Notes under the pieces: model-generated
What the model was told of the DNA's origin: nothing
What the model saw: only the letters and a program-made list of their open reading frames with translations
Database searches by the model: none
Shown: positions 4,365-9,854 of the stretch, piece after piece
Layout: each line of letters begins with the position of its first letter
How positions within the stretch are numbered: position 1 is the first letter of the stretch
Program-made: the position numbers and the translations under genes
DNA from: a virus
DNA: 38,262 nt
Reading direction: 5' to 3' (one strand)
IMG/VR virus record: IMGVR_UViG_3300030012_002335
Location: 1 to 38,262 of that record

Positions 4365-4733
4365 ATGACTAGTAGTGAAGCGTACGAGATTGTTACTAAA
4401 AACCTTGGAGAGAGGACCGGTGATGTAACTTTACACATCAGTGCTGTAGAGCATTTAATCAATGCCGGTCTTGCATGGAAGCTTGGACACAAAATCGCCC
4501 ATGAGGCTGAACTATGGATTGATCTTGGTTATTTGTCTGCACCTAAATCAACTGAGCTTGACTCTCAACAGGAAGTCATTGCTGAGGCTTTTGGAACAGA
4601 TGATGTTGTAGAGGTCAGAGGTATTGAATACCTAATTGGTGTGTCTAGCTTTGATGTTGCTTTATCAATGCAAAAGCAAAACCCGGATGGATTTAAAAGA
4701 ATGATTCAAAAACTAGGAGGTACAAATGGATAA
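4365..4733 (+). CDS. Unrecognised 122-residue early protein
   Basis: The ATG at 4365 is chosen because GAGGAGGTG lies just upstream, within the end of the previous gene; a longer in-frame start lacks an SD. The protein is helical and acidic, starting MTSSEAYEIVTKNLGERTG, with HLINAGLAWKLGHKIAHEAELWIDLG in the middle. No nucleic-acid-binding or catalytic motif is evident. The C-terminus (GFKRMIQKLGGTNG) encodes the SD of the following gene and overlaps it by 8 bp. Confidence 0.65.
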   Translation: MTSSEAYEIVTKNLGERTGDVTLHISAVEHLINAGLAWKLGHKIAHEAELWIDLGYLSAPKSTELDSQQEVIAEAFGTDDVVEVRGIEYLIGVSSFDVALSMQKQNPDGFKRMIQKLGGTNG

Positions 4734-4941
4734 TCATTTAAAAACGGTAGGGGCTATTTCATCTATGTTTAGTCTTATGTCTAACAGTGAAGACAAAGGT
4801 GTAGATCAAAGAGCTAGGTTTTACGCAACGATTCACGGAATTTCTTTTCCCCCCGATTGGCACGAGCTTCCGGTAGAGGAAAAAATTGCAAGGATCGATG
4901 CACTAGATAAACTCGCACTTGAGGAGGTGTCTGATGAGTAA
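4726..4941 (+). CDS. Unrecognised 71-residue early protein
   Basis: The SD TAGGAGGT precedes the ATG, which overlaps the upstream gene by 8 bp. The protein is helical with a FPPDWHELPVEEKIARIDAL segment. It ends in EEVSDE, encoded by an 18-bp block (4919-4936) that provides the SD and start of the next gene and recurs exactly at 5172-5189. Function unknown. Confidence 0.65.
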   Translation: MDNHLKTVGAISSMFSLMSNSEDKGVDQRARFYATIHGISFPPDWHELPVEEKIARIDALDKLALEEVSDE

Positions 4942-5194
4942 CATTAGAGAAGAGCATCAAAATCCATATGCATACATGCTTATGTGTTTCTTTGATATTG
5001 CATCAAGTCATGAGGACTTTGATAGGTATTTAGAGAAAAACAATATTTCAGGAAGTGAATCCATATTTTATTTAATCGGTGAATGGATAGATAAATTTAA
5101 TATGGTTTACTCAATGGCAGACTATGACATGCCACGATATGAATTGTGGCAGGACTTCATCAATACAGAAATTGAGGAGGTGTCTGATGTATAG
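4934..5194 (+). CDS. Unrecognised 86-residue early protein
   Basis: The ATG at 4934 lies 6 bp after GAGGAGGTG and overlaps the previous stop by 8 bp. The protein is acidic and aromatic (NPYAYMLMCFFDIASSHEDFDRYL in part) and probably all helical; the N-terminal hydrophobic stretch is short and not a convincing membrane span. It ends IEEVSDV, the same coding block as the previous gene, suggesting that the two gene ends share ancestry or selection for coupled initiation. Confidence 0.65.
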   Translation: MSNIREEHQNPYAYMLMCFFDIASSHEDFDRYLEKNNISGSESIFYLIGEWIDKFNMVYSMADYDMPRYELWQDFINTEIEEVSDV

Positions 5195-5465
5195 ACCATC
5201 TTGGATAACTAAATCGCAATTAGAAGTTGCTTATGAAGAGGGCTTAAAATTATTAAATGCTTTTTGTTTTGCAACAGACGGTGAACAATCTTGGACTGAG
5301 ATAGAGATAGATGGAAATTTTTTTGACATCGAATGCTTTCAAGAAACAGAGCAAGATGATGTTGTGTGTAATGTCTACCCAACATATGCAACCAAGGGCG
5401 GAAAATACAGAGAAACAGATGTCAGTCAAGCGATTAGACTCTGCACAAGAAAAGGAGGTGCCTAA
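5187..5465 (+). CDS. Unrecognised 92-residue early protein
   Basis: The ATG at 5187 follows the second copy of the GAGGAGGTGTCTG block and overlaps the previous gene by 8 bp; earlier in-frame starts have no SD. The N-terminal half is a helix (LEVAYEEGLKLLNAFCFA) followed by acidic beta-type sequence (TEIEIDGNFFDIECFQETEQDDVVCNVYP). Its last codons carry AAGGAGGTG for the next gene, whose ATG overlaps the TAA by one base. Function unknown. Confidence 0.65.
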   Translation: MYRPSWITKSQLEVAYEEGLKLLNAFCFATDGEQSWTEIEIDGNFFDIECFQETEQDDVVCNVYPTYATKGGKYRETDVSQAIRLCTRKGGA

Positions 5466-5689
5466 TGGATAACATTACTAATGTTCAAGCTTGGGACAAA
5501 AACGGTACCAAGCTTTTGGTAGAAACCTATCAAGATGGAACTGTGAAGATGAACAAGAGCACAGTGGAATCTTTTAGGAAGAAATACGATCTCGATCCAA
5601 CAGATGTTGTTAAATACAACTGCTTACCGGTAGAGATGTTTGAGGACCCACAGGAGGTCATAGACTACAGGGAGGCAGATAATGGGTAG
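5465..5689 (+). CDS. Unrecognised 74-residue early protein
   Basis: The start overlaps the upstream stop (TAATG) behind AAGGAGGTG. The sequence reads as a beta hairpin (NVQAWDKNGTKLLVETYQDGTVKM) then a helix (STVESFRKKYDL) and an acidic tail. The beta-hairpin-then-K-K-Y helix layout resembles small phage regulators, but nothing specific is recognised. It overlaps the next gene by 8 bp. Confidence 0.65.
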   Translation: MDNITNVQAWDKNGTKLLVETYQDGTVKMNKSTVESFRKKYDLDPTDVVKYNCLPVEMFEDPQEVIDYREADNG

Positions 5690-5945
5690 CGTATATGAAG
5701 ATGCTCTTGAAACTGTTAACAGTGGTCTGTGGCTTCAGCTGGAGGGATCAGCTGGTAGACATTACAAGTACAATTTTATTGATACAGGTATTTTGAAACC
5801 AACTGAAAAATCTCAGCTGTTTCCGGATGGATATGGTCGCTTGGTTAATGTCCCGATCTTTGTAATTGATTGGGATAAGATTGATTACTACCACGAGACC
5901 GATCCTGATTGGATTGATTCATTGGAGGGCAGTGATTATGACTGA
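5682..5945 (+). CDS. Unrecognised 87-residue acidic early protein
   Basis: ATG at 5682 behind GGGAGG. The protein begins MGSVYEDALETVNSGLWLQLEG and contains VPIFVIDWDKIDYYHETDPDWID, an acidic aromatic stretch repeating the D-W motif. Strong net negative charge suggests a protein-binding or DNA-mimic role, which is unproven. It overlaps the next gene by 8 bp, continuing the coupled chain from 4365 onward. Confidence 0.65.
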   Translation: MGSVYEDALETVNSGLWLQLEGSAGRHYKYNFIDTGILKPTEKSQLFPDGYGRLVNVPIFVIDWDKIDYYHETDPDWIDSLEGSDYD

Positions 5946-6204
5946 GCACAGAGACTTGGTTGAGCAAAGGCGAGAGGAACTTGGAGAGGAGGCTATTGAA
6001 AAAGCAATGGACTCCTCTGTGAGTCAGATCATCTTGCATGTTGATAAACGGGACCCAAGCTTTAAGAGCTATATGAGAACTGAATATCATTCGGGCAGGG
6101 CGGAAACTGAATTCTTTGATAAGAGAAAAAAGAAAAAAATTTCCTGGACCGATCCGGTGATTAGAAAGTGGGAGTTTATTAAAAACTTTTTGCTCAAGCG
6201 TTAA
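5938..6204 (+). CDS. Unrecognised 88-residue early protein
   Basis: The ATG at 5938 is chosen for the GGAGGG just upstream. The N-terminal half is a charged helix (HRDLVEQRREELGEEAIEKAMD), then a beta-like middle (SQIILHVDKRDPSF) and a basic end (DKRKKKKISW...NFLLKR). The mixed acidic-then-basic layout may bind nucleic acid. It closes the tightly coupled chain; the next gene starts 29 bp later with its own SD. Confidence 0.65.
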   Translation: MTEHRDLVEQRREELGEEAIEKAMDSSVSQIILHVDKRDPSFKSYMRTEYHSGRAETEFFDKRKKKKISWTDPVIRKWEFIKNFLLKR

Positions 6205-6232
6205 TCAAGTATGATGTTTCAAGGAGGACAAA

Positions 6233-6478
6233 ATGGAAATTTGGATAAACCTATTTTTAGTTTTTCTTCTTTGGAACATCTTAGCAATTATTGCTGTGAT
6301 CTATCGTGACAAATGGATCAACGGACTCAATATTTTCAAGGAGAAAAAAAATGTCAAACAAAGGCATAGCACTAAAGGTCATAGAGTTGTCAGAAAAAAT
6401 AATTCGCAACAATCCCGACCTAAGTCTAAAAGGTCTACAAGAGCAACTGCGAAGTCTCGGGTACGATCTAAAAGATAA
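6233..6478 (+). CDS. Single-span membrane protein with a long basic tail
   Basis: 81 residues behind AAGGAGGACAAA. Residues about 3-24 (IWINLFLVFLLWNILAIIAVIY) form one transmembrane helix; the rest is extremely K/R/S-rich (SRPKSKRSTRATAKSRVRSKR at the end). The last 128 bp overlap another well-formed gene (6351-6542) in a different frame, so the basic tail is encoded by sequence that must also serve that gene. It may be a pinholin-like or membrane-tethered nucleic-acid-binding protein; only the membrane span is sure. Confidence 0.55.
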   Translation: MEIWINLFLVFLLWNILAIIAVIYRDKWINGLNIFKEKKNVKQRHSTKGHRVVRKNNSQQSRPKSKRSTRATAKSRVRSKR

Positions 6479-6542
6479 AACCGTCATCCAGCTTTTCTAC
6501 AGAGCCAAGGATTTAATAAGTCAATCGACTTACTCAAAATAA
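6351..6542 (+). CDS. Unrecognised 63-residue helical protein, overlapping the gene before it
   Basis: The ATG at 6351 has the SD AAGGAG 8 bases upstream, supporting real initiation inside the preceding gene. The product (starting SNKGIALKVIELSEKIIRNN, then SLKGLQEQLRSLGYDL and TVIQLFYRAKDLI) is a compact three-helix protein with a possible DNA-binding helix pair. It ends just before a strong terminator, so it is the last gene of the main early transcript. Confidence 0.65.
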   Translation: MSNKGIALKVIELSEKIIRNNPDLSLKGLQEQLRSLGYDLKDKTVIQLFYRAKDLISQSTYSK

Positions 6543-6555
6543 ACTATCTTTTTTT

Positions 6556-6588
6556 AAGGCTGCCATCTTCATGATGGCTTGCCTTTTT
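6556..6588 (+). terminator. Rho-independent terminator of the early operon
   Basis: AAGGC (6556-6560) pairs with GCCTT (6581-6585), and GCCATC (6562-6567) with GATGGC (6573-6578), around a short loop, with a T/TT internal mismatch. A run of five T closes it (6584-6588). It lies 14 bp after the stop of the 63-residue gene and works only in the rightward direction. Confidence 0.88.
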
Positions 6589-6607
6589 GATACTCTTATA
6601 GGTTCCC

Positions 6608-6784
6608 ATGTTATTTAAAGAAGCAATTACACAAGTCGCAAGAAAGCTCAAAGAGGATGAAGTCAGAGATCATTCCTTTACTCAGCTATTAGACAACTAT
6701 CCAAAAGACTTATCAGAGGATGATTTAAAATTAGCTCTCAGAGCTATGGAGATCGTCTGTAGTGTCGTGCTTAAGGTAGACTAG
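6608..6784 (+). CDS. Unrecognised 58-residue protein after the terminator
   Basis: ATG at 6608 opens 58 codons ending TAG at 6782-6784: LFKEAITQVARKLKED, then SFTQLLDNYPKDLSEDDLKLALRAMEIVCSVVLKV in pieces. It is amphipathic and helical. The SD is poor (ATAGG, 6 bases upstream). It lies beyond the operon terminator and tail to tail with the leftward unit, four bases from its last stop. It may depend on terminator read-through. Its clean codon pattern supports a real gene, but less firmly than its neighbours. Confidence 0.5.
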   Translation: MLFKEAITQVARKLKEDEVRDHSFTQLLDNYPKDLSEDDLKLALRAMEIVCSVVLKVD

Positions 6785-6788
6785 TACC

Positions 6789-7043
6789 CTAGCCCTTATC
6801 TTTTTTTCCCCGCTTCTCAGGGGGCTCAGGAATCCTCATCCAATACAATGGCTTGATGCCGAGTGTCGATAAGAATGAGCAGGTGTTTTTTTTGTCTGTG
6901 TCCGGTGATAGTAATTCCATCATTCCAGCATCGGTGTTTTTGCTATGTGCGTAGATCAAACAGAAATCATTATCAGGCAGTGGCTCCTCGTTGATATCGA
7001 TCCACTTCTCGTTGGTCCTGTGTATGTAAACTAAGTCGCCCAT
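6789..7043 (-). CDS. DUF551-like small protein
   Basis: 84 residues. It starts MGDLVYIHRTNEKWIDINEE and ends with PLYWMRIPEPPEKR, close to the W-M-x-(L/I)-P-E-P-P signature that ends DUF551 proteins, which are common in phage early regions and of unknown function. The W-I-D-I at the start also fits that family's opening. It is the last gene of the leftward replication unit; the ATG overlaps the upstream TGA. Confidence 0.5.
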   Translation of the reverse strand: MGDLVYIHRTNEKWIDINEEPLPDNDFCLIYAHSKNTDAGMMELLSPDTDKKNTCSFLSTLGIKPLYWMRIPEPPEKRGKKDKG

Positions 7044-7219
7044 CAGTGAATGGTTTTCTTTTCTTCCTCGCCCATCATCACGAAGTCTGTGATCTCACCT
7101 ACAACTTTAATTCCTTTCAGCAATGCAATGCCCTCGGCTTGATCAAAGTCTTCAGCAACTATGTTGGGACCGTCATAAACTTTTCCGTCATGTTCAAATT
7201 CTGTAGCAAATATTTTCAT
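7043..7219 (-). CDS. Unrecognised 58-residue protein
   Basis: The ATG at 7219 is preferred to an upstream TTG that would add residues encoded by a duplicated DNA segment. It reads as a short beta unit (KIFATEFEHDGKVYDGPNIVAEDFDQAEGIALLKGI) and an acidic end. The combination of a beta start and a D-x-x-x-A-E helix resembles small phage proteins that pack against themselves, but no family is assigned. No good SD is seen; the region upstream is a repeat. Confidence 0.55.
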   Translation of the reverse strand: MKIFATEFEHDGKVYDGPNIVAEDFDQAEGIALLKGIKVVGEITDFVMMGEEEKKTIH

Positions 7220-7220
7220 G

Positions 7221-7289
7221 TTATTTTGGTGAAAAAACAATGCGTATGTTTGATGAAACAATGCGTATGTTTTTGGGTTGTGAATTCAT
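7221..7289 (-). CDS. 22-codon mini-gene built from a duplicated gene end (doubtful)
   Basis: ATG at 7289 opens MNSQPKNIRIVSSNIRIVFSPK and stops one base before the next gene's ATG. Its NIRIVSS and NIRIVFS segments are copies of NIAIVSSTK, the last residues of the upstream gene. No SD is visible. It may be translated by coupling, or may be a by-product of the local duplication. Confidence 0.25.
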   Translation of the reverse strand: MNSQPKNIRIVSSNIRIVFSPK

Positions 7290-7320
7290 ATTATTTTGTT
7301 GATGAAACAATGGCTATGTT
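7221..7320. repeat. Imperfect direct repeat copying a gene's 3' end
   Basis: The 30 bp at 7221-7250 and 7291-7320 match at 25 positions, and a partial third copy lies at 7251-7271. The copy at 7291-7320 encodes the last residues of the gene ending at 7291; the others lie between genes. On the leftward strand the repeated word is AACATACGCATTGTTT. The simplest explanation is tandem duplication of a gene terminus. Confidence 0.75.
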
Positions 7321-7512
7321 TTGTGCTTCAGCTTTTGCTGACTCAAAGTTATCTCCAAGCTTTTGCCATAACTTATCTTCATAACTTCTAAATACCCAGC
7401 CTGTAACCTTGCCTGTTTTTCTACCCATTGGGTTGTTAGGTATCCATCTAACAACAGGATCAATGATACCGATTGTTTCTAATTCTTTTATGAGAATGTC
7501 TTTTTTATTCAT
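7291..7512 (-). CDS. Unrecognised 73-residue protein
   Basis: ATG at 7512 overlaps the upstream gene's stop by 8 bp. The protein is basic and probably mixed helix/strand (NKKDILIKELETIGIIDPVVRWI, then GWVFRSYEDKLWQKLGDNF). The K-V-T-G-W-V-F-R-S-Y core is distinctive, but no family comes to mind. Its last codons are the source of the duplicated segment downstream. Confidence 0.6.
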   Translation of the reverse strand: MNKKDILIKELETIGIIDPVVRWIPNNPMGRKTGKVTGWVFRSYEDKLWQKLGDNFESAKAEAQNIAIVSSTK

Positions 7513-7684
7513 TGCTTATGTGAAACTTGCTGTAGTAGTCCTCGTACATATTTCTGAACTCCTCAAGAGTGGGAATAGGAACATGTAGGATTTTTTTATT
7601 TCCAATAGGAACATCTGAGTTTGTTAGATTTTTGATATAAGTTTTGTATGCTTCTCTCAATTGCTTCTCTGTATACAAAATCAT
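7505..7684 (-). CDS. Unrecognised 59-residue protein
   Basis: The ATG at 7684 is chosen because it overlaps the stop of the previous gene (AAATGA); a longer in-frame start lies well inside that gene. It contains TEKQLREAYKTYIKNLTN and PTLEEFRNMYEDYYSKFH, two amphipathic helices around a beta linker. This helix-(P-x-P-T-x-E-x-F-R) layout recurs in small marine phage proteins of unknown function. Confidence 0.6.
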   Translation of the reverse strand: MILYTEKQLREAYKTYIKNLTNSDVPIGNKKILHVPIPTLEEFRNMYEDYYSKFHISNE

Positions 7685-8025
7685 TTCTTGGGCGGGGATT
7701 TCTTTGTTTTCCCCGATCCAGCCCACAAGGTTTTTCTTGCCCAAAAATTAGCCGAGAATTTGTCATTCTTTGTAAGCCCCCCGCTTTTGTTTCTAATTCC
7801 AGCAGATCGTGCAAGATAGGACTTCCTAGCCTTAGAACTATAATTGTGACCATAATCTTTGTGTCCAAAATTAACTACCTTGATCTCGTTACCCTTCTTG
7901 GCTAACACTGTTTTTTTAAACTTACCTGAGCCACGGTATTGCATCGGCTTATTGAATCCGGGATATTTTTTACCCCTGTATTCAACTCCGCCTGAAACTC
8001 TTTTGGTGTCTTTGACAGTAGCCAT
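7681..8025 (-). CDS. Small basic conserved phage protein
   Basis: 114 residues and strongly basic. The middle (KVVNFGHKDYGHN), the RKSYLARSAGIRNK segment and the end (NDKFSANFWARKTLWAG) match a pattern widespread in marine phages and giant viruses: an I-R-F-G-D-like strand, a R-K-S-(F/Y)-x-A-R segment, then N-(Y/F)-W-A-R-x-x-L-W. I recall members only as uncharacterised proteins. A nucleic-acid-binding role is likely from charge. It heads a run of four small basic proteins. Confidence 0.65.
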   Translation of the reverse strand: MATVKDTKRVSGGVEYRGKKYPGFNKPMQYRGSGKFKKTVLAKKGNEIKVVNFGHKDYGHNYSSKARKSYLARSAGIRNKSGGLTKNDKFSANFWARKTLWAGSGKTKKSPPKK

Positions 8026-8231
8026 TACTTTTTTTTCAAAGCATTCTTGTAAGCCTGATGGCTTGATCCCGGCATAAATACTTTTTCTTTGCCTCTTCCG
8101 TGTGAGTGTATCCCCTTAAGACCAAGCTTCTTTGCTTTTGCTTTTGCTTGGGCTGGGGTTTTAAAGATGTCCTTGTTTCCTTTAAAGACTTTATGGCGGG
8201 GTTGCTTGGATATCTTACCTTTTAGAGGCAT
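8025..8231 (-). CDS. Small basic protein with C-terminal PGSSHQAY motif
   Basis: 68 residues behind AAGGAGGAAAAGTA. The AQAKAKAKKLGLKGIHSHG helix-turn and VFMPGSSHQAYKNAL end match a small family in marine viruses (A-x-x-x-A-x-x-x-G-x-x-G-x-H, then a M-P-(G/C)-x-S-H-x-x-Y end). Function unknown. It shares one base with the next gene's start and overlaps the upstream gene by 17 bp. Confidence 0.6.
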   Translation of the reverse strand: MPLKGKISKQPRHKVFKGNKDIFKTPAQAKAKAKKLGLKGIHSHGRGKEKVFMPGSSHQAYKNALKKK

Positions 8232-8481
8232 TACTTTTCCTCCTTACTTTAACCTTTTTCCAAAGATCTGCATCAGCTTTTCTTGCACCACCTCGACCTG
8301 AAGCAAAAGACCTAGCCCTTGCAACACCCCATGATGTTGGAGTCTGTCCCGGTCTTGATCCACTAGAATAAAAAGCTCCTCGACCTCTTCTTACTACTTG
8401 CTTAAGAATTCCAACAGGTACATTGTATTTCTTAGACATGTTTTTAAGAGTGGTTTCAGTGCTATTTTTTCTTTTTGCCAT
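8215..8481 (-). CDS. DUF5824-like protein
   Basis: 88 residues behind GGAGAGCTAAAG. The KKYNVPVGILKQVVRRGRGAFY segment, RPGQTPTSWGVARARSF and the RKADADLW end match DUF5824: (K/R)-Y-x-V-P-x-x-x-L-x-x-V-x-x-R-G, then R-P-G-x-x-x-x-x-W-x-x-A-R-x-x-S-F. Known from giant viruses and marine phages, function uncharacterised; the basic charge suggests nucleic acid binding. Confidence 0.7.
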   Translation of the reverse strand: MAKRKNSTETTLKNMSKKYNVPVGILKQVVRRGRGAFYSSGSRPGQTPTSWGVARARSFASGRGGARKADADLWKKVKVRRKSNASKR

Positions 8482-8680
8482 CTTTAGCTCTCCGTTTGGC
8501 TAATTTGTTCATAGATGATTTAGATAGGGTTTTACTCTTATATTGTTTACGAGCTTTCAAGATTTCTTGTTCTCTTTTCTTTCTCTTCGCCCCGGTCAAC
8601 CCAGCCAAATATTTTAAAGGCACACCACTTTTTGTTTTAGGAACTCGGGCAAACTTCCTTTTAGTGGTTTTGCTTTTCAT
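8462..8680 (-). CDS. Small basic protein, DUF5872-like
   Basis: 72 residues, about a third lysine and arginine. GVPLKYLAGLTGAKRKKREQEI followed by RKQYKSKTL resembles the V-P-x-K-Y-x-x-x-L-(S/T) plus K-K-x-x-Y-K-x-G pattern I associate with DUF5872 in large viruses. The family name is from memory and should be checked. The start ATG directly follows the stop of the 32-residue membrane protein gene (TAGATG). Confidence 0.55.
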   Translation of the reverse strand: MKSKTTKRKFARVPKTKSGVPLKYLAGLTGAKRKKREQEILKARKQYKSKTLSKSSMNKLAKRRAKDGKKKK

Positions 8681-8779
8681 CTACTTCCAAAAATTAATTT
8701 TTTCCCACCAACTAGGCTTGTATCTTTTGACCCAAGCTAAACTAACTGATACGACTACTATTAAAACTAACCATTCCAT
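8681..8779 (-). CDS. 32-residue membrane protein
   Basis: The ATG at 8779 sits behind AAGGAGAGAGCT, a good SD. The product is MEWLVLIVVVSVSLAWVKRY and then KPSWWEKINFWK: one hydrophobic span (residues 3-17) and a basic, tryptophan-rich tail. It overlaps the upstream gene by 13 bp. Size and topology are those of small phage membrane peptides; function unknown. Confidence 0.65.
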   Translation of the reverse strand: MEWLVLIVVVSVSLAWVKRYKPSWWEKINFWK

Positions 8780-9156
8780 AGCTCTCTCCTTATTTTCTCT
8801 TTGTATTCTTTTCTAGCTTTATTCAATGTCACTTTGTTTTGTGCAATCAAACAAGGCACAGGGGTAGAATATTTACCCTCGTCAGGATACGAATAAAAAA
8901 ACTCATGACTTGGATATTGAATGTCCAGATAATCAACTAATTTTTTTAACAATCCTAGCGATACAGTATTATCACCTATAAAAAGAAGAGCATCAAATTC
9001 GTCTACATCGTCTATCCAGTTAGAACTTGTGAAGATGTTTAAAAAAGGAACAAGTTTAATCCTGTCCCTTTGGAATGATTCGATACTGTGTGGGCAGACT
9101 GCCCTTATTGAATTAAGGTATTGAGACCAATCAACCTCTTGATTTTTTCTTTCCAC
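8767..9156 (-). CDS. Unrecognised 129-residue protein, GTG start
   Basis: The frame opens with GTG at 9156; no in-frame ATG occurs nearby. The fold looks alpha/beta: FDALLFIGDNTVSLGLLKKLVDYL resembles a strand, G-D loop and helix. HEFFYSYPDEGKY and the basic helix NKARKEYKEKIRREL follow. No enzymatic motif is confirmed. It overlaps the 21-codon gene upstream by 26 bp. Confidence 0.6.
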   Translation of the reverse strand: MERKNQEVDWSQYLNSIRAVCPHSIESFQRDRIKLVPFLNIFTSSNWIDDVDEFDALLFIGDNTVSLGLLKKLVDYLDIQYPSHEFFYSYPDEGKYSTPVPCLIAQNKVTLNKARKEYKEKIRRELWNG

Positions 9157-9196
9157 CTTTTTTCTTTTTCTTACCTTTTCCTCTCATTCCCGGCAT
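9131..9196 (-). CDS. 21-residue lysine-rich peptide
   Basis: ATG at 9196 behind AGAGGTGATCGC. The peptide is MPGMRGKGKKKKKGG followed by KKKSRG: nearly all K, G and R. Similar tiny peptides (MPG/MPK-M-x-G-K-G-K-K) occur between genes in marine phages and giant viruses as I recall, but I cannot confirm a family. The good SD is the main support. Confidence 0.5.
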   Translation of the reverse strand: MPGMRGKGKKKKKGGKKKSRG

Positions 9197-9200
9197 GCGA

Positions 9201-9479
9201 TCACCTCTCTTTATATATTTTGATAACCCGTTGTTTAACCATGTCCTTCATAGAATTGTCTGGCAACTCTTCCCAAGCTCTCCTTCTTTCCTCACGAGTT
9301 TTAAGTCTAGCGATGGTCTTGGGTAAAGACATCTGCATAGCTAGAAGATAACATAAGTTTATACACCCGGGTGACAATCCTTTCATATAATCCATTCTTT
9401 CTTGATGTGTTTTCATCTCCCCGATTTTCATAGCGTAAGCCGCTGTATCTATGTCGCCCCAATCCGTTCTATGTTTCAT
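9201..9479 (-). CDS. Unrecognised 92-residue helical protein
   Basis: The ATG at 9479 is preferred to a TTG three codons upstream; neither has a clear SD, and the gene is coupled to the upstream one by overlap. The product starts MKHRTDWGDIDTAAYAMKIGEM and is mainly helical with REERRRAWEELPDNSMKDMVKQRV. The small W-G-D-x-x-T-A opening recurs in phage genes of this neighbourhood, but no function is known. Confidence 0.6.
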   Translation of the reverse strand: MKHRTDWGDIDTAAYAMKIGEMKTHQERMDYMKGLSPGCINLCYLLAMQMSLPKTIARLKTREERRRAWEELPDNSMKDMVKQRVIKIYKER

Positions 9480-9708
9480 GTGTTTCAATAAGTTTCTTGA
9501 TGTACCACTCCGATTTACGGATATCCTCTATGCCATTTTTTTTATAACATCTAAAAATATATTTCAGTATGTTCCCACGAAGGTAGCCTCTAAATTCATC
9601 TTTAGTCATGGATGCTTCTATAAAATCAATACATTGGACCCCATCACTAATTTTGTAATGGTCTGGATTGATATTATCTTTCTCGTCTTCTCTCATAGCT
9701 AAATACAT
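9469..9708 (-). CDS. DUF3310 family protein (T7 gp1.7-like region)
   Basis: 79 residues. It has NPDHYKISDGVQCIDFIEA, then FRGYLRGNILKYIFRCYKKNG and DIRKSEWYIKKLIE, the diagnostic DUF3310 order: N-P-x-H-Y, Q-C-I-x-x-I-E, G-x-x-x-G-N-x-(I/L)-K-Y-x-x-R, then D-(L/I)-x-K-x-x-W-Y. This domain is found in T7 gp1.7, reported as a nucleotide kinase, and in many phage early genes. The start at 9708 follows AAGGG; the gene overlaps both neighbours. Confidence 0.85.
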   Translation of the reverse strand: MYLAMREDEKDNINPDHYKISDGVQCIDFIEASMTKDEFRGYLRGNILKYIFRCYKKNGIEDIRKSEWYIKKLIETHET

Positions 9709-9854
9709 TTTTTTCCCTTGGGCAAATAAACCTCTACAAAACTTTCACAACTTGGACAACTTAAGTTGGTAACCATTTCGTATTCCTCATTCTCTTCCCC
9801 GATATCGTGATCTCCACCCCAAATTAATTCAGTATTACAGTGCCAACAATTCAT
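9699..9854 (-). CDS. 51-residue zinc-ribbon-like protein
   Basis: ATG at 9854 overlaps the upstream TGA (ATGA). The product begins MNCWHCNTELIWGGDHD, then an acidic linker (IGEENEEYE), VTNLSCPSCESFVEVYLP and a basic end. The CxxC pair at residues 3-6 and the second CxxC at 33-36 form a classic zinc ribbon. Similar 50-60-residue CWHCG-type proteins occur in many marine phages; function unknown. Confidence 0.75.
   Translation of the reverse strand: MNCWHCNTELIWGGDHDIGEENEEYEMVTNLSCPSCESFVEVYLPKGKKCI

Noticed and set aside
4927-4945. CTGATGA at the start of the 4934 gene as another hammerhead core
   Set aside because: No GAAA follows a helix II, and no helix I or III partner is available; the word arises from the SD/start block.
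8850-8890. CTGACGA on the leftward strand at 8885-8879 followed by a GGGT/ACCC hairpin
   Set aside because: The required GAAA after helix II is absent, and it lies inside a gene.
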